This document shows, piece by piece, positions 40,158 through 49,046 of a stretch of DNA of 64,000 nt. The number at the start of each line of letters is the position of its first letter. Position 1 is the stretch's first letter. The stretch comes from Peterkaempfera sp044755465 (GTDB lineage: Bacteria > Actinomycetota > Actinomycetes > Streptomycetales > Streptomycetaceae): positions 29,083 to 93,082 of the forward strand of contig NZ_JBIVRB010000020.1 of the NCBI RefSeq assembly GCF_044755465.1. The letters are read 5' to 3'. A model generated the notes under the pieces. It searched no databases, was not told the origin of the DNA, and saw only the letters and a program-made list of their open reading frames with translations. The translations under genes and the position numbers were made by a program.

Positions 40158-41465
40158 CTACGCCGGGTCCGCCGGGACCGGGTCGGTGACCGGCGGCGGG
40201 AGGCTGCGCAGCCGGGAGACCGGCGAGAGCATCAGCGCCACCACCACGGCGGCCGAGAAGACCGCCGCCACGATCAGGGCGTTCCTGGCCCCGACCGCGT
40301 CCGACAGCAGCCCGGCCGTCAGACCGCCGAGCGCACCGCCACCGAAGAGCAGGGTGCGGAAGCACGCGGTCATCCGGCTCATCATCGACTGCGGCGTGGT
40401 GACCTGCCGCAGGCTGACGATGATGACATTGGCGACCCCCAGCCCCAGATAGGTGATGAAGAAGGAGAGCGTCACCAGGGCCGCCATGACCGGCTTCGGC
40501 CCTCCGGCCAGCACGATCACCACCGGACCGAGCAGCAGCGCGGTCTGGCAGACGAAGTAGGTCGGACCGAGCGGGAACCGGGCGATCACCCGGCTGGAGA
40601 GCACGGCCCCGATCAGGCCGCCCACCGACGCCACGGCGAAGATCGCGCCGAGCGTCGAGGAGCTGAACTCCAGATCGTGCGTCCCGTAGAGCAGGAACAT
40701 GGTCCACACGGTGATCATCGAGAAGTTGCAGCAGAAGCCGACCAGCGCCAGCCAGCGCAGGATCGGCCGGCGGAACACCCAGTCCAGGCCGTCCCGCAGC
40801 TCCCTGAGCACATGCCGCTTGGCGGGCGGCACCGGGCGCTCCTCCCGGGTGCGGATCAGCAGCAGCGAGGTGACCGACACCACGTACGAGAACGCGTCCA
40901 CCAGCAGCGCCACCGGCGCGGTCAGCACCGACACCAGCACGCCGGCGAGGCCGGGCCCCGCCACGTCCGACGCCGAGGAGCTGACGCCCATCTTGGCGTT
41001 GGCCGCGACGAAGTGCTCGGGCTTCTTGACCAGGGTGGGCACGAACGGCATCCAGCTGACGTCGAAGAGGACCGACGCCATGCCGATCGAGCAGGCCAGC
41101 ACCAGCAGCACCGGCATGTTCAGGGCATGGCACCAGTGCAGCACCGGGATCGCCCCGATCAGCACGATGCGGACCAGGTTGGTCCAGATCATGACCTGCC
41201 GGCGGCGGACCCGGTCCACCCAGACGCCGAAGAGCAGCGCGAAGCCGATGTACGGGGCGAGTTGCAGGAACCGCAGGACGCCGACCTGGGTGTCGGTGGC
41301 GTCGAAGGAGTAGATCGCGGTCAGCGGCAGTGCCAGATTGGTGACCTGGGTGCCGAGCAGGGAGAGGGTCTCGCCGAGCCAGAACTTCAGGAAGTCCCGG
41401 TTCTGCCACAGGCTCTCGGTCGGAGGACCGGTGGCGGTGTCGGCCTCGGGTTCGGTGAGCGGCAA
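40158..41465 (-). CDS. MFS transporter, probable product exporter of the NRPS cluster
   Basis: A 435-residue major facilitator with about 12 membrane helices. The first half holds FWLGETLSLLGTQVTNLALP and the loop VWVDRVRRRQVM, the family motif A position; the second half repeats the fold. It resembles the MFS_3/enterobactin-exporter-like (EntS) group that export peptides and siderophores. TTG 41465 is chosen because GGGAGGTAGGAG lies 5-16 nt upstream and it begins 8 nt after the thioesterase stop. Last gene of the operon, likely giving export and self-protection. Confidence 0.8.
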   Translation of the reverse strand: MPLTEPEADTATGPPTESLWQNRDFLKFWLGETLSLLGTQVTNLALPLTAIYSFDATDTQVGVLRFLQLAPYIGFALLFGVWVDRVRRRQVMIWTNLVRIVLIGAIPVLHWCHALNMPVLLVLACSIGMASVLFDVSWMPFVPTLVKKPEHFVAANAKMGVSSSASDVAGPGLAGVLVSVLTAPVALLVDAFSYVVSVTSLLLIRTREERPVPPAKRHVLRELRDGLDWVFRRPILRWLALVGFCCNFSMITVWTMFLLYGTHDLEFSSSTLGAIFAVASVGGLIGAVLSSRVIARFPLGPTYFVCQTALLLGPVVIVLAGGPKPVMAALVTLSFFITYLGLGVANVIIVSLRQVTTPQSMMSRMTACFRTLLFGGGALGGLTAGLLSDAVGARNALIVAAVFSAAVVVALMLSPVSRLRSLPPPVTDPVPADPA

Positions 41466-41472
41466 CGTGCTC

Positions 41473-42360
41473 CTACCTCCCACTCTCGGTGTCGACGGCC
41501 TGGCCACTCTCGCTGCCGACGGCCTGGCCGCTCTCGCTGCCGAAGGCCTGGCCACTCTCGGTGTCGAGGGTCCGGCGGACGATGCCGCTGAGCGTCAGCA
41601 GGCTGTCCCCGCCCCAGATGGAGTGGTGGGTGCTGCCCGGCACGGTGTACAGCTCGGCGGCGGGCAGCTGCCGGGACCAGTCCATGTCCTCGGCCGGGGA
41701 GCGCTCCGCCAGGATGTGCGCCGAGTGGCCGTCGTGGCGACCGGTCACATCGATGGAGTAGAAGCCCTCCAGGTGCGCCCGGAACACGTCGTACTGGTCC
41801 TCCAGCACGAAGGCGTCCAGCTCCTCCGGCAGCAGCCCGGACTTCTCGACCGCCTCGAAGACGGTCTGCGGGTCGACGTCCTGCGGCCAGTCGGCGAAGA
41901 GCGCCGTGAGCTCGGCGGGCACCTCCTCGGACAGGCCCATCATGTCCCGGATGAACCGGATCAGGATGTCCCGCTCCGGCGGCAGCGGCATCGGCACCGG
42001 CAGCCCCGCGTCCACCAGGATCAGGCTGGAGACCGCCGCGCCCTGCGCCGTGAGCAGCTTGGTCATCTCGAAGGCCAGCAGGCCGCCCAGCGACCAGCCC
42101 AGCAGCCGGTACGGCCCCTCGGGGCGGAAGGCGCGCAGAATCCGGGTGTACTCGGCCGCCAGGTCCGGCAGCGACCGCACCGGAGTGCGGTCGTTGTCGA
42201 ACCCGGGAGCCTCGAACCCGTACACCGGCTGGTCGTCCCCCAGCACCCGGGAGAGCCCGGCGTAGGAGTACGCCGAGCCGGAGACGGCGTGCACGCAGAA
42301 CAGCGGCGTGCGGTCGCCCTCGGTCCGCAGCGGCACGATCCGGTCGAGATCCTCAGCCAC
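41473..42360 (-). CDS. NRPS-type thioesterase with C-terminal peptide repeat
   Basis: A 295-residue alpha/beta-hydrolase, type I/II thioesterase-like. The nucleophile is Ser90 in GWSLGG, an acid lies in ILVDAGLP and the His in PGSTHHSIWGG. It resembles TE domains that end NRPS modules rather than editing TEII enzymes (FCVHAVSGSAYSYAGLSRVL opening). GTG start overlaps the NRPS stop by 8 bp, so it acts as the detached terminal domain. The last 30 residues are an 8-residue repeat (ESGQAVGS type) made by a 24-bp tandem duplication, outside the fold. Confidence 0.85.
   Translation of the reverse strand: MAEDLDRIVPLRTEGDRTPLFCVHAVSGSAYSYAGLSRVLGDDQPVYGFEAPGFDNDRTPVRSLPDLAAEYTRILRAFRPEGPYRLLGWSLGGLLAFEMTKLLTAQGAAVSSLILVDAGLPVPMPLPPERDILIRFIRDMMGLSEEVPAELTALFADWPQDVDPQTVFEAVEKSGLLPEELDAFVLEDQYDVFRAHLEGFYSIDVTGRHDGHSAHILAERSPAEDMDWSRQLPAAELYTVPGSTHHSIWGGDSLLTLSGIVRRTLDTESGQAFGSESGQAVGSESGQAVDTESGR
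41481..41568. repeat. 24-bp tandem repeat at the 3' end of the thioesterase gene
   Basis: Units at 41481-41504, 41505-41528 and 41529-41552 plus a partial copy to 41568, with one to four changes between copies. The unit is in frame and encodes ESGQA(V/F)(G/D)(S/T). Confidence 0.85.
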
Positions 42361-45300
42361 GGGCCTTCGCCTCGATCAGCTCGTCGATCACGGCGGAGAT
42401 CCCGCTGAGCGTGGCGTTGCCGTACAGCAGTCGCACACTGATCCGGATCTTGAACGTCTTGTTGATCCGGCTGACCACCCGCAGCGCCTGGAGCGAGTTG
42501 CCGCCGACGTCGAAGAAGCTGTCCTCGGCGCCGACCCGGGGCAGCGACAGCACCTGGGCGAAGACCGCGGCGACCTCCGCCTCGGTGGGCGTCCTGGGCT
42601 CCAGGAAGTCGCCGCCGCCGCCCTCGTCCGCCGGCTCCGGCAGCGCATTGCGGTTGATCTTCCAACCGTCGTTGTTCATCGGGAACGACTCCAGCGCCAC
42701 CCACGCGGTGGGCACCATGTACTCCGGCAGCGACTCGGCCAGATGCCGGCGCAGGTCCTCCACGCTCGGCGGCTCGGCCACCGAGGTGTAGTAGCCGACC
42801 AGCCGGTTCTCCCCCTGCCGGTCGGGGCGCATCAGCACCACCGCCCGCAGCACCCCCGGGTGGGACTGGAGCGCCGTCTCGATCTCGCCCAGCTCGATGC
42901 GCAGGCCGCGCAGCTTGACCTGGTTGTCGATCCGGCCGATGAACTCGATCTGCCCGGCGCCGCTCCAGCGCACCAGGTCACCGCTGCGGTAGACCATGCT
43001 GGTCGCGTCGAACGGGTCCTGGATGAACTTCTGCGCCGTCATCTCCGGCTGGTTGAGGTAGCCGCGCGCCAGACCGCCCTCCCGGCCGCCGATCAGCAGC
43101 TCGCCGGGCACGCCCTTGGGCACCAGGTTGTTCGACCGGTCCACGATGTAGACCTGCCGGTTCAGCTGGGGGCGGCCGATCGGCGGCGGGGTCTGCCACT
43201 CGATGTGCTCGACCTCGTACTCGGTCTGCCCGATCGCGCACTCGGTGGGGCCGTAGAGGTTGAGGTACTTGCGGCCTGGCAGGTTCCACTTGTTGACCAG
43301 CTCGGGCGGCAGCACCTCGGCGCCGCCCATCACGTACTTCAGGTCCGGGTACGGCTCGGGGTCCATCACCGACTGCATGGCCGGCGGCAGCCCCGCGTAG
43401 GTGACCCGCTGGTCACGCAGCAGCGCGGTCAGCGCCTCCGGCGACTGGGCGTCCTCCGGGGAGACCGCCACCACCGTGCCGCCGACCAGGAACGCCGTCC
43501 AGATCTCGCCCTGCGACATGTCGAAGTTGAGCGCCGGCAGCTGGAGCAGCCGGTCCTGCGGCCCCAGGTCGAAGGAGCGCCGGTACGCCTCGCAGAAGAA
43601 CGACACCGCCCGGTGGGCGATCATCACGCCCTTGGGCGTACCGGTGGACCCCGAGGTGTACAGCACGTACGCCAGCGACTCGCGGGTCGTCCACTCCTCC
43701 AGCGGCTCGTCGGCGGGCACCGCCTCCACCGCCGCCCAGTCGCTGTCGATCAGCACCCGCGCCCAGCCGGCCGGCTCGGGCAGCCGGTCGGCCAGCGCGG
43801 AGCGGGTCAGCACCACCGGGGCGGCGGTGTCGCGGATCATGTAGTCCAGCCGGCCGGCGGGCAGCTTCGGGTCCATCATGGCGAAGGCGCCGCCGGCCTT
43901 GAGGATGCCGGCCATCGCCACGTACGCGTCGAGGTCGCGGTCGATCACGGTCGCGACGACCTGGCCGTGCTTCAGACCCAGCGAGCGCAGGTACCGGGCC
44001 AGCCGGTCCGCGCGGCGGTCCAGCTCGGCGTAGGTCAGCTCGACGCCCCGGCAGACCACGGCGACCGCGTCGGGCGTCTCGCGCGCCACCTTCGCCAGGC
44101 CGACGTGCAGCGGCTCCTCGGCGTACTCGGCCGGCTCGCCCTTCCCCAGGGCCAGCAGCTCCGCGCGCTCGGCGTCGGTCAGCAGCGGCAGGGTGGAGAC
44201 CCGCAGCGAGGTGTCACGCACCGCCGCGGTCAGCACCGTCTCGATGTGGTCCAGCAGCGCCCTGATCCGCCACTCGTCGAACAGGTCCTTGGAGTACTCC
44301 ACGTGCGCGCGCAGCGTGTCACCGGCCTCCACGAAGTCGATCGCCATGTCGAAGCGCGACCCGGTGGAGGCGATGCTCAGCGCCTCCGAGGTGGTGCCGC
44401 TGAAGGCCACACCGCCGCCGGAGTTGGCCTCGCCCAGCAGCTGCATCGACACCTGGAACAGCGGGTTGCGGCCGGGCACCCGCTCCGGCTGCACCCGGTC
44501 CACGATCAGGTGGAACGGGACCTCCTGGTGCTCGTACAGGTCCAGGTTGGCGTCGAGGGTCCGCTCCAGCAGCTCGGCGAAGTCCGGGTCGCCGGACAGG
44601 TCGGAGCGCAGCACCACCATGTTGACGAAGAGGCCGACCACCTCCTCCAGCTCGGCATCCGTCCGGCCGACCATCGGCACCCCGATCGGGATGTCCTCCT
44701 GGCCGGTGTAGCGGCTCAGCACCACGTTGAGCGCCGCCGCCAGCACCATGTACAGCGAGACGCCGTGCTCCTTGGCCAGCGCCCGCGCCTGCTTCAGCAG
44801 CTCCGGCGGGTACGGCCGGATCACCGAGTCGGCGCCCCGGCTCGGCTTGGCCGGGCGCGGCCGGTCGGTGGGCAGCTCCAGCGTGGGCAGGTCGGCCAGC
44901 TTCTCGGCCCAGAAGTCCAGCTCCTCGCGCAGGGTCTCGCCCTGCATGGTGGCGCGCTGCTCCCGGGCCACGTCCAGGTAGCTGGCGCCGGGGCCGAACT
45001 CCGGCTCGCGGCCCTCCAGCAGCGCGGCGTACGCCACCGTCAGCTCGTTGTTGACCACACCGGAGGACCAGCCGTCGGTCACGATGTGGTGCAGGTTCTG
45101 TAGGAACACATGGTGGTCGTCGGCGAGCCTCACCACGCGGTACCGGTACAGCGGCCCCTGCTGGAGGTCGAACGGCAGGTTCGACAGCTCGTCCAGCGCC
45201 TCCTGGACGGCCCGCTGCTGCCCCTGCTCGTCCAGCCCGGTGCGGTCCAGCACCGGCAGCTCGACCTCGGCGGGCGGCGGCGACACCACCTGGTACGGGG

Positions 45301-45520
45301 CGCCGTCCTCGGCGTGGACCGTGACGCGCAGCGCCTCGTGCCGTGCCACGACCAGGGTGATGCTGCGCTGGAGCAGGTCGATGCGCAGCGGCCCGCGCAG
45401 CCGCGCGGCGAGCAGGATGTTGTACACCGTCGCGCCCGGAGTTAACTGGTCGAGGAACCAGAGCTGCTCCTGACCGAAGGACAGCGGCGTTCGAGTGCGG
45501 TCTTCTGTGGAGATGGTCAT
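42353..45520 (-). CDS. Single-module nonribosomal peptide synthetase (C-A-PCP)
   Basis: A 1055-residue enzyme. Condensation domain 12-440 with active HHIVTDG (144-150). Adenylation domain about 465-960: YTSGSTGTPKG (A3), NLYGPTE (A5), YRSGDLVRW (A7) and Lys954 (A10). PCP about 975-1045 with DVGGNSLQA carrying the phosphopantetheine Ser1009. By hand alignment to GrsA the specificity residues are D667 M668 G671 G710 V730 G732 L755 I763 G764, which I cannot assign. The condensation domain needs an upstream donor carrier not seen here. Leu26 is TTA (45443-45445), implying bldA control. Start MTISTED; AGAGAG upstream. Confidence 0.9.
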   Translation of the reverse strand: MTISTEDRTRTPLSFGQEQLWFLDQLTPGATVYNILLAARLRGPLRIDLLQRSITLVVARHEALRVTVHAEDGAPYQVVSPPPAEVELPVLDRTGLDEQGQQRAVQEALDELSNLPFDLQQGPLYRYRVVRLADDHHVFLQNLHHIVTDGWSSGVVNNELTVAYAALLEGREPEFGPGASYLDVAREQRATMQGETLREELDFWAEKLADLPTLELPTDRPRPAKPSRGADSVIRPYPPELLKQARALAKEHGVSLYMVLAAALNVVLSRYTGQEDIPIGVPMVGRTDAELEEVVGLFVNMVVLRSDLSGDPDFAELLERTLDANLDLYEHQEVPFHLIVDRVQPERVPGRNPLFQVSMQLLGEANSGGGVAFSGTTSEALSIASTGSRFDMAIDFVEAGDTLRAHVEYSKDLFDEWRIRALLDHIETVLTAAVRDTSLRVSTLPLLTDAERAELLALGKGEPAEYAEEPLHVGLAKVARETPDAVAVVCRGVELTYAELDRRADRLARYLRSLGLKHGQVVATVIDRDLDAYVAMAGILKAGGAFAMMDPKLPAGRLDYMIRDTAAPVVLTRSALADRLPEPAGWARVLIDSDWAAVEAVPADEPLEEWTTRESLAYVLYTSGSTGTPKGVMIAHRAVSFFCEAYRRSFDLGPQDRLLQLPALNFDMSQGEIWTAFLVGGTVVAVSPEDAQSPEALTALLRDQRVTYAGLPPAMQSVMDPEPYPDLKYVMGGAEVLPPELVNKWNLPGRKYLNLYGPTECAIGQTEYEVEHIEWQTPPPIGRPQLNRQVYIVDRSNNLVPKGVPGELLIGGREGGLARGYLNQPEMTAQKFIQDPFDATSMVYRSGDLVRWSGAGQIEFIGRIDNQVKLRGLRIELGEIETALQSHPGVLRAVVLMRPDRQGENRLVGYYTSVAEPPSVEDLRRHLAESLPEYMVPTAWVALESFPMNNDGWKINRNALPEPADEGGGGDFLEPRTPTEAEVAAVFAQVLSLPRVGAEDSFFDVGGNSLQALRVVSRINKTFKIRISVRLLYGNATLSGISAVIDELIEAKARG

Positions 45521-45540
45521 CAGGCGACTCTCTGATCGGT

Positions 45541-45553
45541 GGAACGGTGTTCC
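45541..45553. promoter_or_regulatory. GGAAC-N3-GTTCC palindrome just upstream of the NRPS start
   Basis: GGAACGGTGTTCC lies 21 nt before the NRPS ATG. It shares GGAAC-N3-GTTCC with the palindrome between the RpiR regulator and EamA transporter genes (56630-56642), suggesting a common regulator. Confidence 0.45.
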
Positions 45554-45621
45554 GAGGGGGCGGTATCCAGGGGGAGGGCAGGTACGGGGCACGGCGGGGC
45601 CGGCCGGGGCGCCAACAGCCC

Positions 45622-45670
45622 AGCACTTGCCGTGGCCGCACCCCGGTGGGGCGCGGCGACGGCAAGTGCT
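45622..45670 (-). terminator. Long hairpin between carbamoyltransferase and NRPS genes
   Basis: The arms 45622-45644 and 45648-45670 pair at 21 of 23 positions over a 3-nt loop. It lies in the 220-nt gap inside the operon, just after the carbamoyltransferase stop, so it can end or attenuate transcription before the NRPS. Confidence 0.7.
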
Positions 45671-45740
45671 GTTCGCGGACCGGGCCGGTCAGGCCGGGGG
45701 CGCCGCGGGACGGGTCATGACTTCCGGGTGAACTCCTCGC

Positions 45741-47309
45741 TCAGCCCTTCCGGGGTGTGATGAACGTGTCATTCACAACGTAGCCGTCCAGGCCGTGCTC
45801 CTCCCCGTACTTGAGCAGATCGCTGGTCGTATTGATGAACCCGCGGCCGGAGAAGTTCAGCGAGGTGTTGCACAGGACGCTGAAGCCGGTGATGTCGCGG
45901 AAGGCCACCAGCAGGTCGGCGATCCCGGGGTTGCGCTCATGGGTGACCGTCTGGGTGCGGGCGGAGCCGTCGACGTGGGTGACCGCCTTCAGCTCCTCGG
46001 AGGTGACCCGGTTGAAGAACAGCATGTACGGGTCGTGGACCGAGCCGACGAACCACTTGTCGGCGTCCGACTCCAGGGCGATCGGGGCGATCGGCCGGTA
46101 GCCCTCGCGCTGCTTGATGGTGTTGAGCCGGACCGTGGTCTCCGTGGTGAACGGCGCGGCCAGGATCGACCGGTTGCCGAGCGCGCGCGGCCCCATCTCG
46201 TAGCGCCCCCGGGCCCAGGCGATGATGTTGCCCTGCTCCAGGTAGCGGGCCACCTCGGCGGAGTTCAGCGGCCGGGTCTCGTACCGGGCCGGGTCGGGCT
46301 CGATGTCGTGGACGAACTCCTCGCCCGCGTACACGTCCCAGTCGATGGCCGCCGAACCGGTGTGGTACCACTGCGCGTCGATGGCCGTGCCCAGCGCCGC
46401 ACCGCTGTCGTTGGGGCACGGCGGCACGAACACCGACTCGAACAGGCCGCTCTCCCGCATCTGGGCGTTCCAGTTGCAGTTCAGGCCGCAGCCGCCGGAG
46501 ATCAGCAGCGGCAGGCCCTCGGTGAGGTTCTTCGCGGCGTAGTCGTAGAACCGCTCGAAGATCGCCTGGGAGTGCTTCAGCGACAGGTTGCGGTACTCCT
46601 GCGACTCCACCCCGGCGTTGTAGATGTGCGACCAGCTCATCTCGTCCTTGGAGACCCCGAGGATGATGCCTTCCTGCTTGAGGATGAAGTCGATGGTCTC
46701 CTGCTCCGCCTTGGTCATCGGCGTGTCCTCGGCGAAGGCGGTCAGCGCCATCTGCTTGCCCGCGTCGCTGTAGCGGAAGAAGCCCTTGCCGACCGGGAAC
46801 TTCGGGTCGGCCAGCGCGAAGAGGTACGCGTACTTGTTGCCGGGGTCGGTCATCACGTGCTTGAGATGGGTGACCTGGCCCGACTCGTCGATGCGGTAGA
46901 AGGAGCCGATGCTGCCCTCCCACACCAGCGCGTAGTGCGGCTTGCCCGCGGCGCCCGGGGACATGCCGTACCCGGTCATGATGTGCGAGCGCTCGTGGGT
47001 GGAGGAGAAGATCCGGACGTCCTTGCCGAAGTACTTGCCCGCCTCGTCGGTGATCGAGCCCTCACCGACGCCGAAGTAGCCGGCGCGGGTGGGCGGCTCG
47101 ACGGAATGGAAGCCCTTGACCCAGCCGCTGAGCGCGACCACGTCGGGCACCCGGTCCAGCATGCCGGCCGCCCGGGTGATCACCTCGGCGGTCAGCCGGT
47201 CGTACCGGGGGTAGTTGTCCTTCTCCGCCTCAAGGGCGAAGAGCAGCTTGCCGTCCTCGATAGCGACGACTCCGCCGTCGTGCCCCTCTTTGAAACCCAG
47301 GATCAGCAT
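45741..47309 (-). CDS. Carbamoyltransferase of the NodU/CmcH/TobZ family
   Basis: A 522-residue enzyme with two parts: a Kae1/YrdC-type core (LILGFKEGHDGGVVAIEDGK; ERSHIMTGYGMSP; ISGGCGLNCNWNAQM) and a C-terminal domain with GRYEMGPRALGNRSILA. The family uses carbamoyl phosphate and ATP to make carbamoyl-adenylate, then carbamoylates an alcohol (TobZ, CmcH, NodU). Here carAB at the start of the operon would supply the donor. The acceptor might be a serine-derived hydroxyl or the amine of diaminopropionate; the family favours O-carbamoylation, so this is open. Start ATG 47309 with GGAAGG upstream. Confidence 0.9.
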   Translation of the reverse strand: MLILGFKEGHDGGVVAIEDGKLLFALEAEKDNYPRYDRLTAEVITRAAGMLDRVPDVVALSGWVKGFHSVEPPTRAGYFGVGEGSITDEAGKYFGKDVRIFSSTHERSHIMTGYGMSPGAAGKPHYALVWEGSIGSFYRIDESGQVTHLKHVMTDPGNKYAYLFALADPKFPVGKGFFRYSDAGKQMALTAFAEDTPMTKAEQETIDFILKQEGIILGVSKDEMSWSHIYNAGVESQEYRNLSLKHSQAIFERFYDYAAKNLTEGLPLLISGGCGLNCNWNAQMRESGLFESVFVPPCPNDSGAALGTAIDAQWYHTGSAAIDWDVYAGEEFVHDIEPDPARYETRPLNSAEVARYLEQGNIIAWARGRYEMGPRALGNRSILAAPFTTETTVRLNTIKQREGYRPIAPIALESDADKWFVGSVHDPYMLFFNRVTSEELKAVTHVDGSARTQTVTHERNPGIADLLVAFRDITGFSVLCNTSLNFSGRGFINTTSDLLKYGEEHGLDGYVVNDTFITPRKG

Positions 47310-47372
47310 GGTGGTATGAGCCTTCCTTCGGGGAGATGGGTTGCTGCTGGTGCCCCGCCGGACACCGGTCCG

Positions 47373-49046
47373 TCACCGCGACCGGGGATCGCGCCCGGGG
47401 GTTCCGACGGCCCGTCCGGTGCCGAGCACCGGGGTCAGGGCGCGGTCCAGGTCGGTCAGGGCGCGGGACCAGACGCCCGGTGACGGCACGTAGTGGTTGT
47501 AGTAGCTGGCCCCCTCGGCGGGCGGCCCGAAGACCGCGACCGCCCTGACCGCCCCGGCGCCGTCGGCCGGGACGACGAACCCGTCGCGGTCCAGCCGCAG
47601 CGCCCCGCCGGGCCCGGACGCGGCCCAGCCGCGCAGCGAGCCGGCGATCGGGTCCAACTCGTCGTCGACCAGCGGCCAGTCGAGGTTGGCCCGCAGCAGC
47701 AGGTCGACCTCGACCCGGTGCGGCCGGTCCAGCGCGGTGGAGCTGAGCGTCCAGCCGCCGTCGCGCCGGGTCAGCCGGGGGCTCGGGCCGGGACCCGGCA
47801 CCACGACCCCGGCGTCGATCAGCTGGAGCAGCTCATGGATGCGCTCCTTCTGCGGGCCGATCACCGTCCGGTTGACCAGCGGCACGTACTCGGCCATGAA
47901 GTAGCGGTGCGACTCCGCCGTCAGCCCCGGCGGGTCCACCGCCGCGCGCAGCGACTCGCGGTGGTCGCGCAGGATCTCCAGCGCCTCCTTGACCACGCTC
48001 GCACCGAGGCCCCGCTCGGCCTCCGCCAGATCCGCCCGCGCCTGCTCCACCACGGTCCGTACGTAGTGCGGATAGCTCTCGGCGCGCTGCGGATCGGACC
48101 GCAGCAGCCGCTCGACGGTCTCGACCTCCGCCGCACTCGCCCCGGCCATCCGCCCCAGCGCCTCGCGGTGGACCAGCGGCTCGACGTCGCGGCGGAAGTC
48201 CAGCAGGCCGTCCTCGGTCCGCTCGCGCAGCGCCGCGACCGCCTCCGGCGTGAGGTGCACGGCGGGCGCCGGGCGCCGCTGCGCCGTGGTGGCCGGGCGG
48301 GCGCAGGGCAGCCGCCCGGTGCGGTTGGCCAGCACGATGTGCGGTTCGCGCCCCGACGGCAGATAGCCGTCCTCACGGAACTCGCCGCCGCGCCCCACGG
48401 TCAGCGCCGCGATCAGGTCCATCGCGGTCAGCCCGGTGCCGAGCACCGCGACGGTGGCGGCGTCGGGGACCAGGTCGGCCTGGTCCGGCAGCGGGTACGG
48501 GACACTTACCATGCCGTCCGCGACGGCCGGCGGGCGCAGCGCGAGGCCGTGGCCGGTGGTGACGACGGCCAGGTCCGCGCGGTGCTCGGTGCCGTCGGCG
48601 AGCGTGACGAGCGCGCCGGCCGCGTCCTGGCGCACCGCGACGGCGGTGGCGGGCAGGTGCTGGACGGTCAGCCGCTCCGGCGCCCGCTCCCGCAGCTCGC
48701 CGGCCGCCCACTGGAGGTACTCGCCCAGCAGCCGCCGGGGCAGGAAGTCGTCGAACCGCACCTGGTGCTTCCGCTCGCCGCACCACTGGAAGAAGCTCGG
48801 CCCGCGCGTCACCGGCGCGCCCGGCGTCATCCGCTCGTCGGAGAAGATGGTCAGCTGCGAGGCGATGGTGTTCAGCAGCAGGTAGTCCGGCTGCTTGACC
48901 CGGTGGATGCCCACGCCCAGCTCGCCGGGCTCGATGAGCAGCAGCTCGATCGGCGGACCGTCCAGCCGCGCGTGGCTGACCACCCGCTCCAGGACGGACA
49001 GCCCGCGCGGGCCGACGCCTATCACCGCTATCCGCACGGTGGTCAC
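47373..49046 (-). CDS. FAD/NAD(P)-binding oxidoreductase of the NRPS cluster
   Basis: A 557-residue flavoprotein. An N-terminal dinucleotide fold begins VRIAVIGVGPRGLSVLERV, followed by LLLNTIASQLTIFSDERM, and a second fold at AVLGTGLTAMDLIAALTVGR near residue 215. This is the NAD_binding_9/HpaO-like group, related to N-hydroxylating flavoprotein monooxygenases. In this operon it could oxidise the diaminopropionate or peptide nitrogen, which is inference. GTG 49046 overlaps the sbnB stop by 4 bp (GTGA). Confidence 0.75.
   Translation of the reverse strand: MTTVRIAVIGVGPRGLSVLERVVSHARLDGPPIELLLIEPGELGVGIHRVKQPDYLLLNTIASQLTIFSDERMTPGAPVTRGPSFFQWCGERKHQVRFDDFLPRRLLGEYLQWAAGELRERAPERLTVQHLPATAVAVRQDAAGALVTLADGTEHRADLAVVTTGHGLALRPPAVADGMVSVPYPLPDQADLVPDAATVAVLGTGLTAMDLIAALTVGRGGEFREDGYLPSGREPHIVLANRTGRLPCARPATTAQRRPAPAVHLTPEAVAALRERTEDGLLDFRRDVEPLVHREALGRMAGASAAEVETVERLLRSDPQRAESYPHYVRTVVEQARADLAEAERGLGASVVKEALEILRDHRESLRAAVDPPGLTAESHRYFMAEYVPLVNRTVIGPQKERIHELLQLIDAGVVVPGPGPSPRLTRRDGGWTLSSTALDRPHRVEVDLLLRANLDWPLVDDELDPIAGSLRGWAASGPGGALRLDRDGFVVPADGAGAVRAVAVFGPPAEGASYYNHYVPSPGVWSRALTDLDRALTPVLGTGRAVGTPGRDPRSR

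Noticed and set aside
45741..47309. Carbamoyltransferase read as an N6-threonylcarbamoyladenine (TsaD) enzyme
   Set aside because: The Kae1-like core is present, but the N-terminal DGG and C-terminal GRYEMGPRALGNRS domain define NodU/CmcH carbamoyltransferases.
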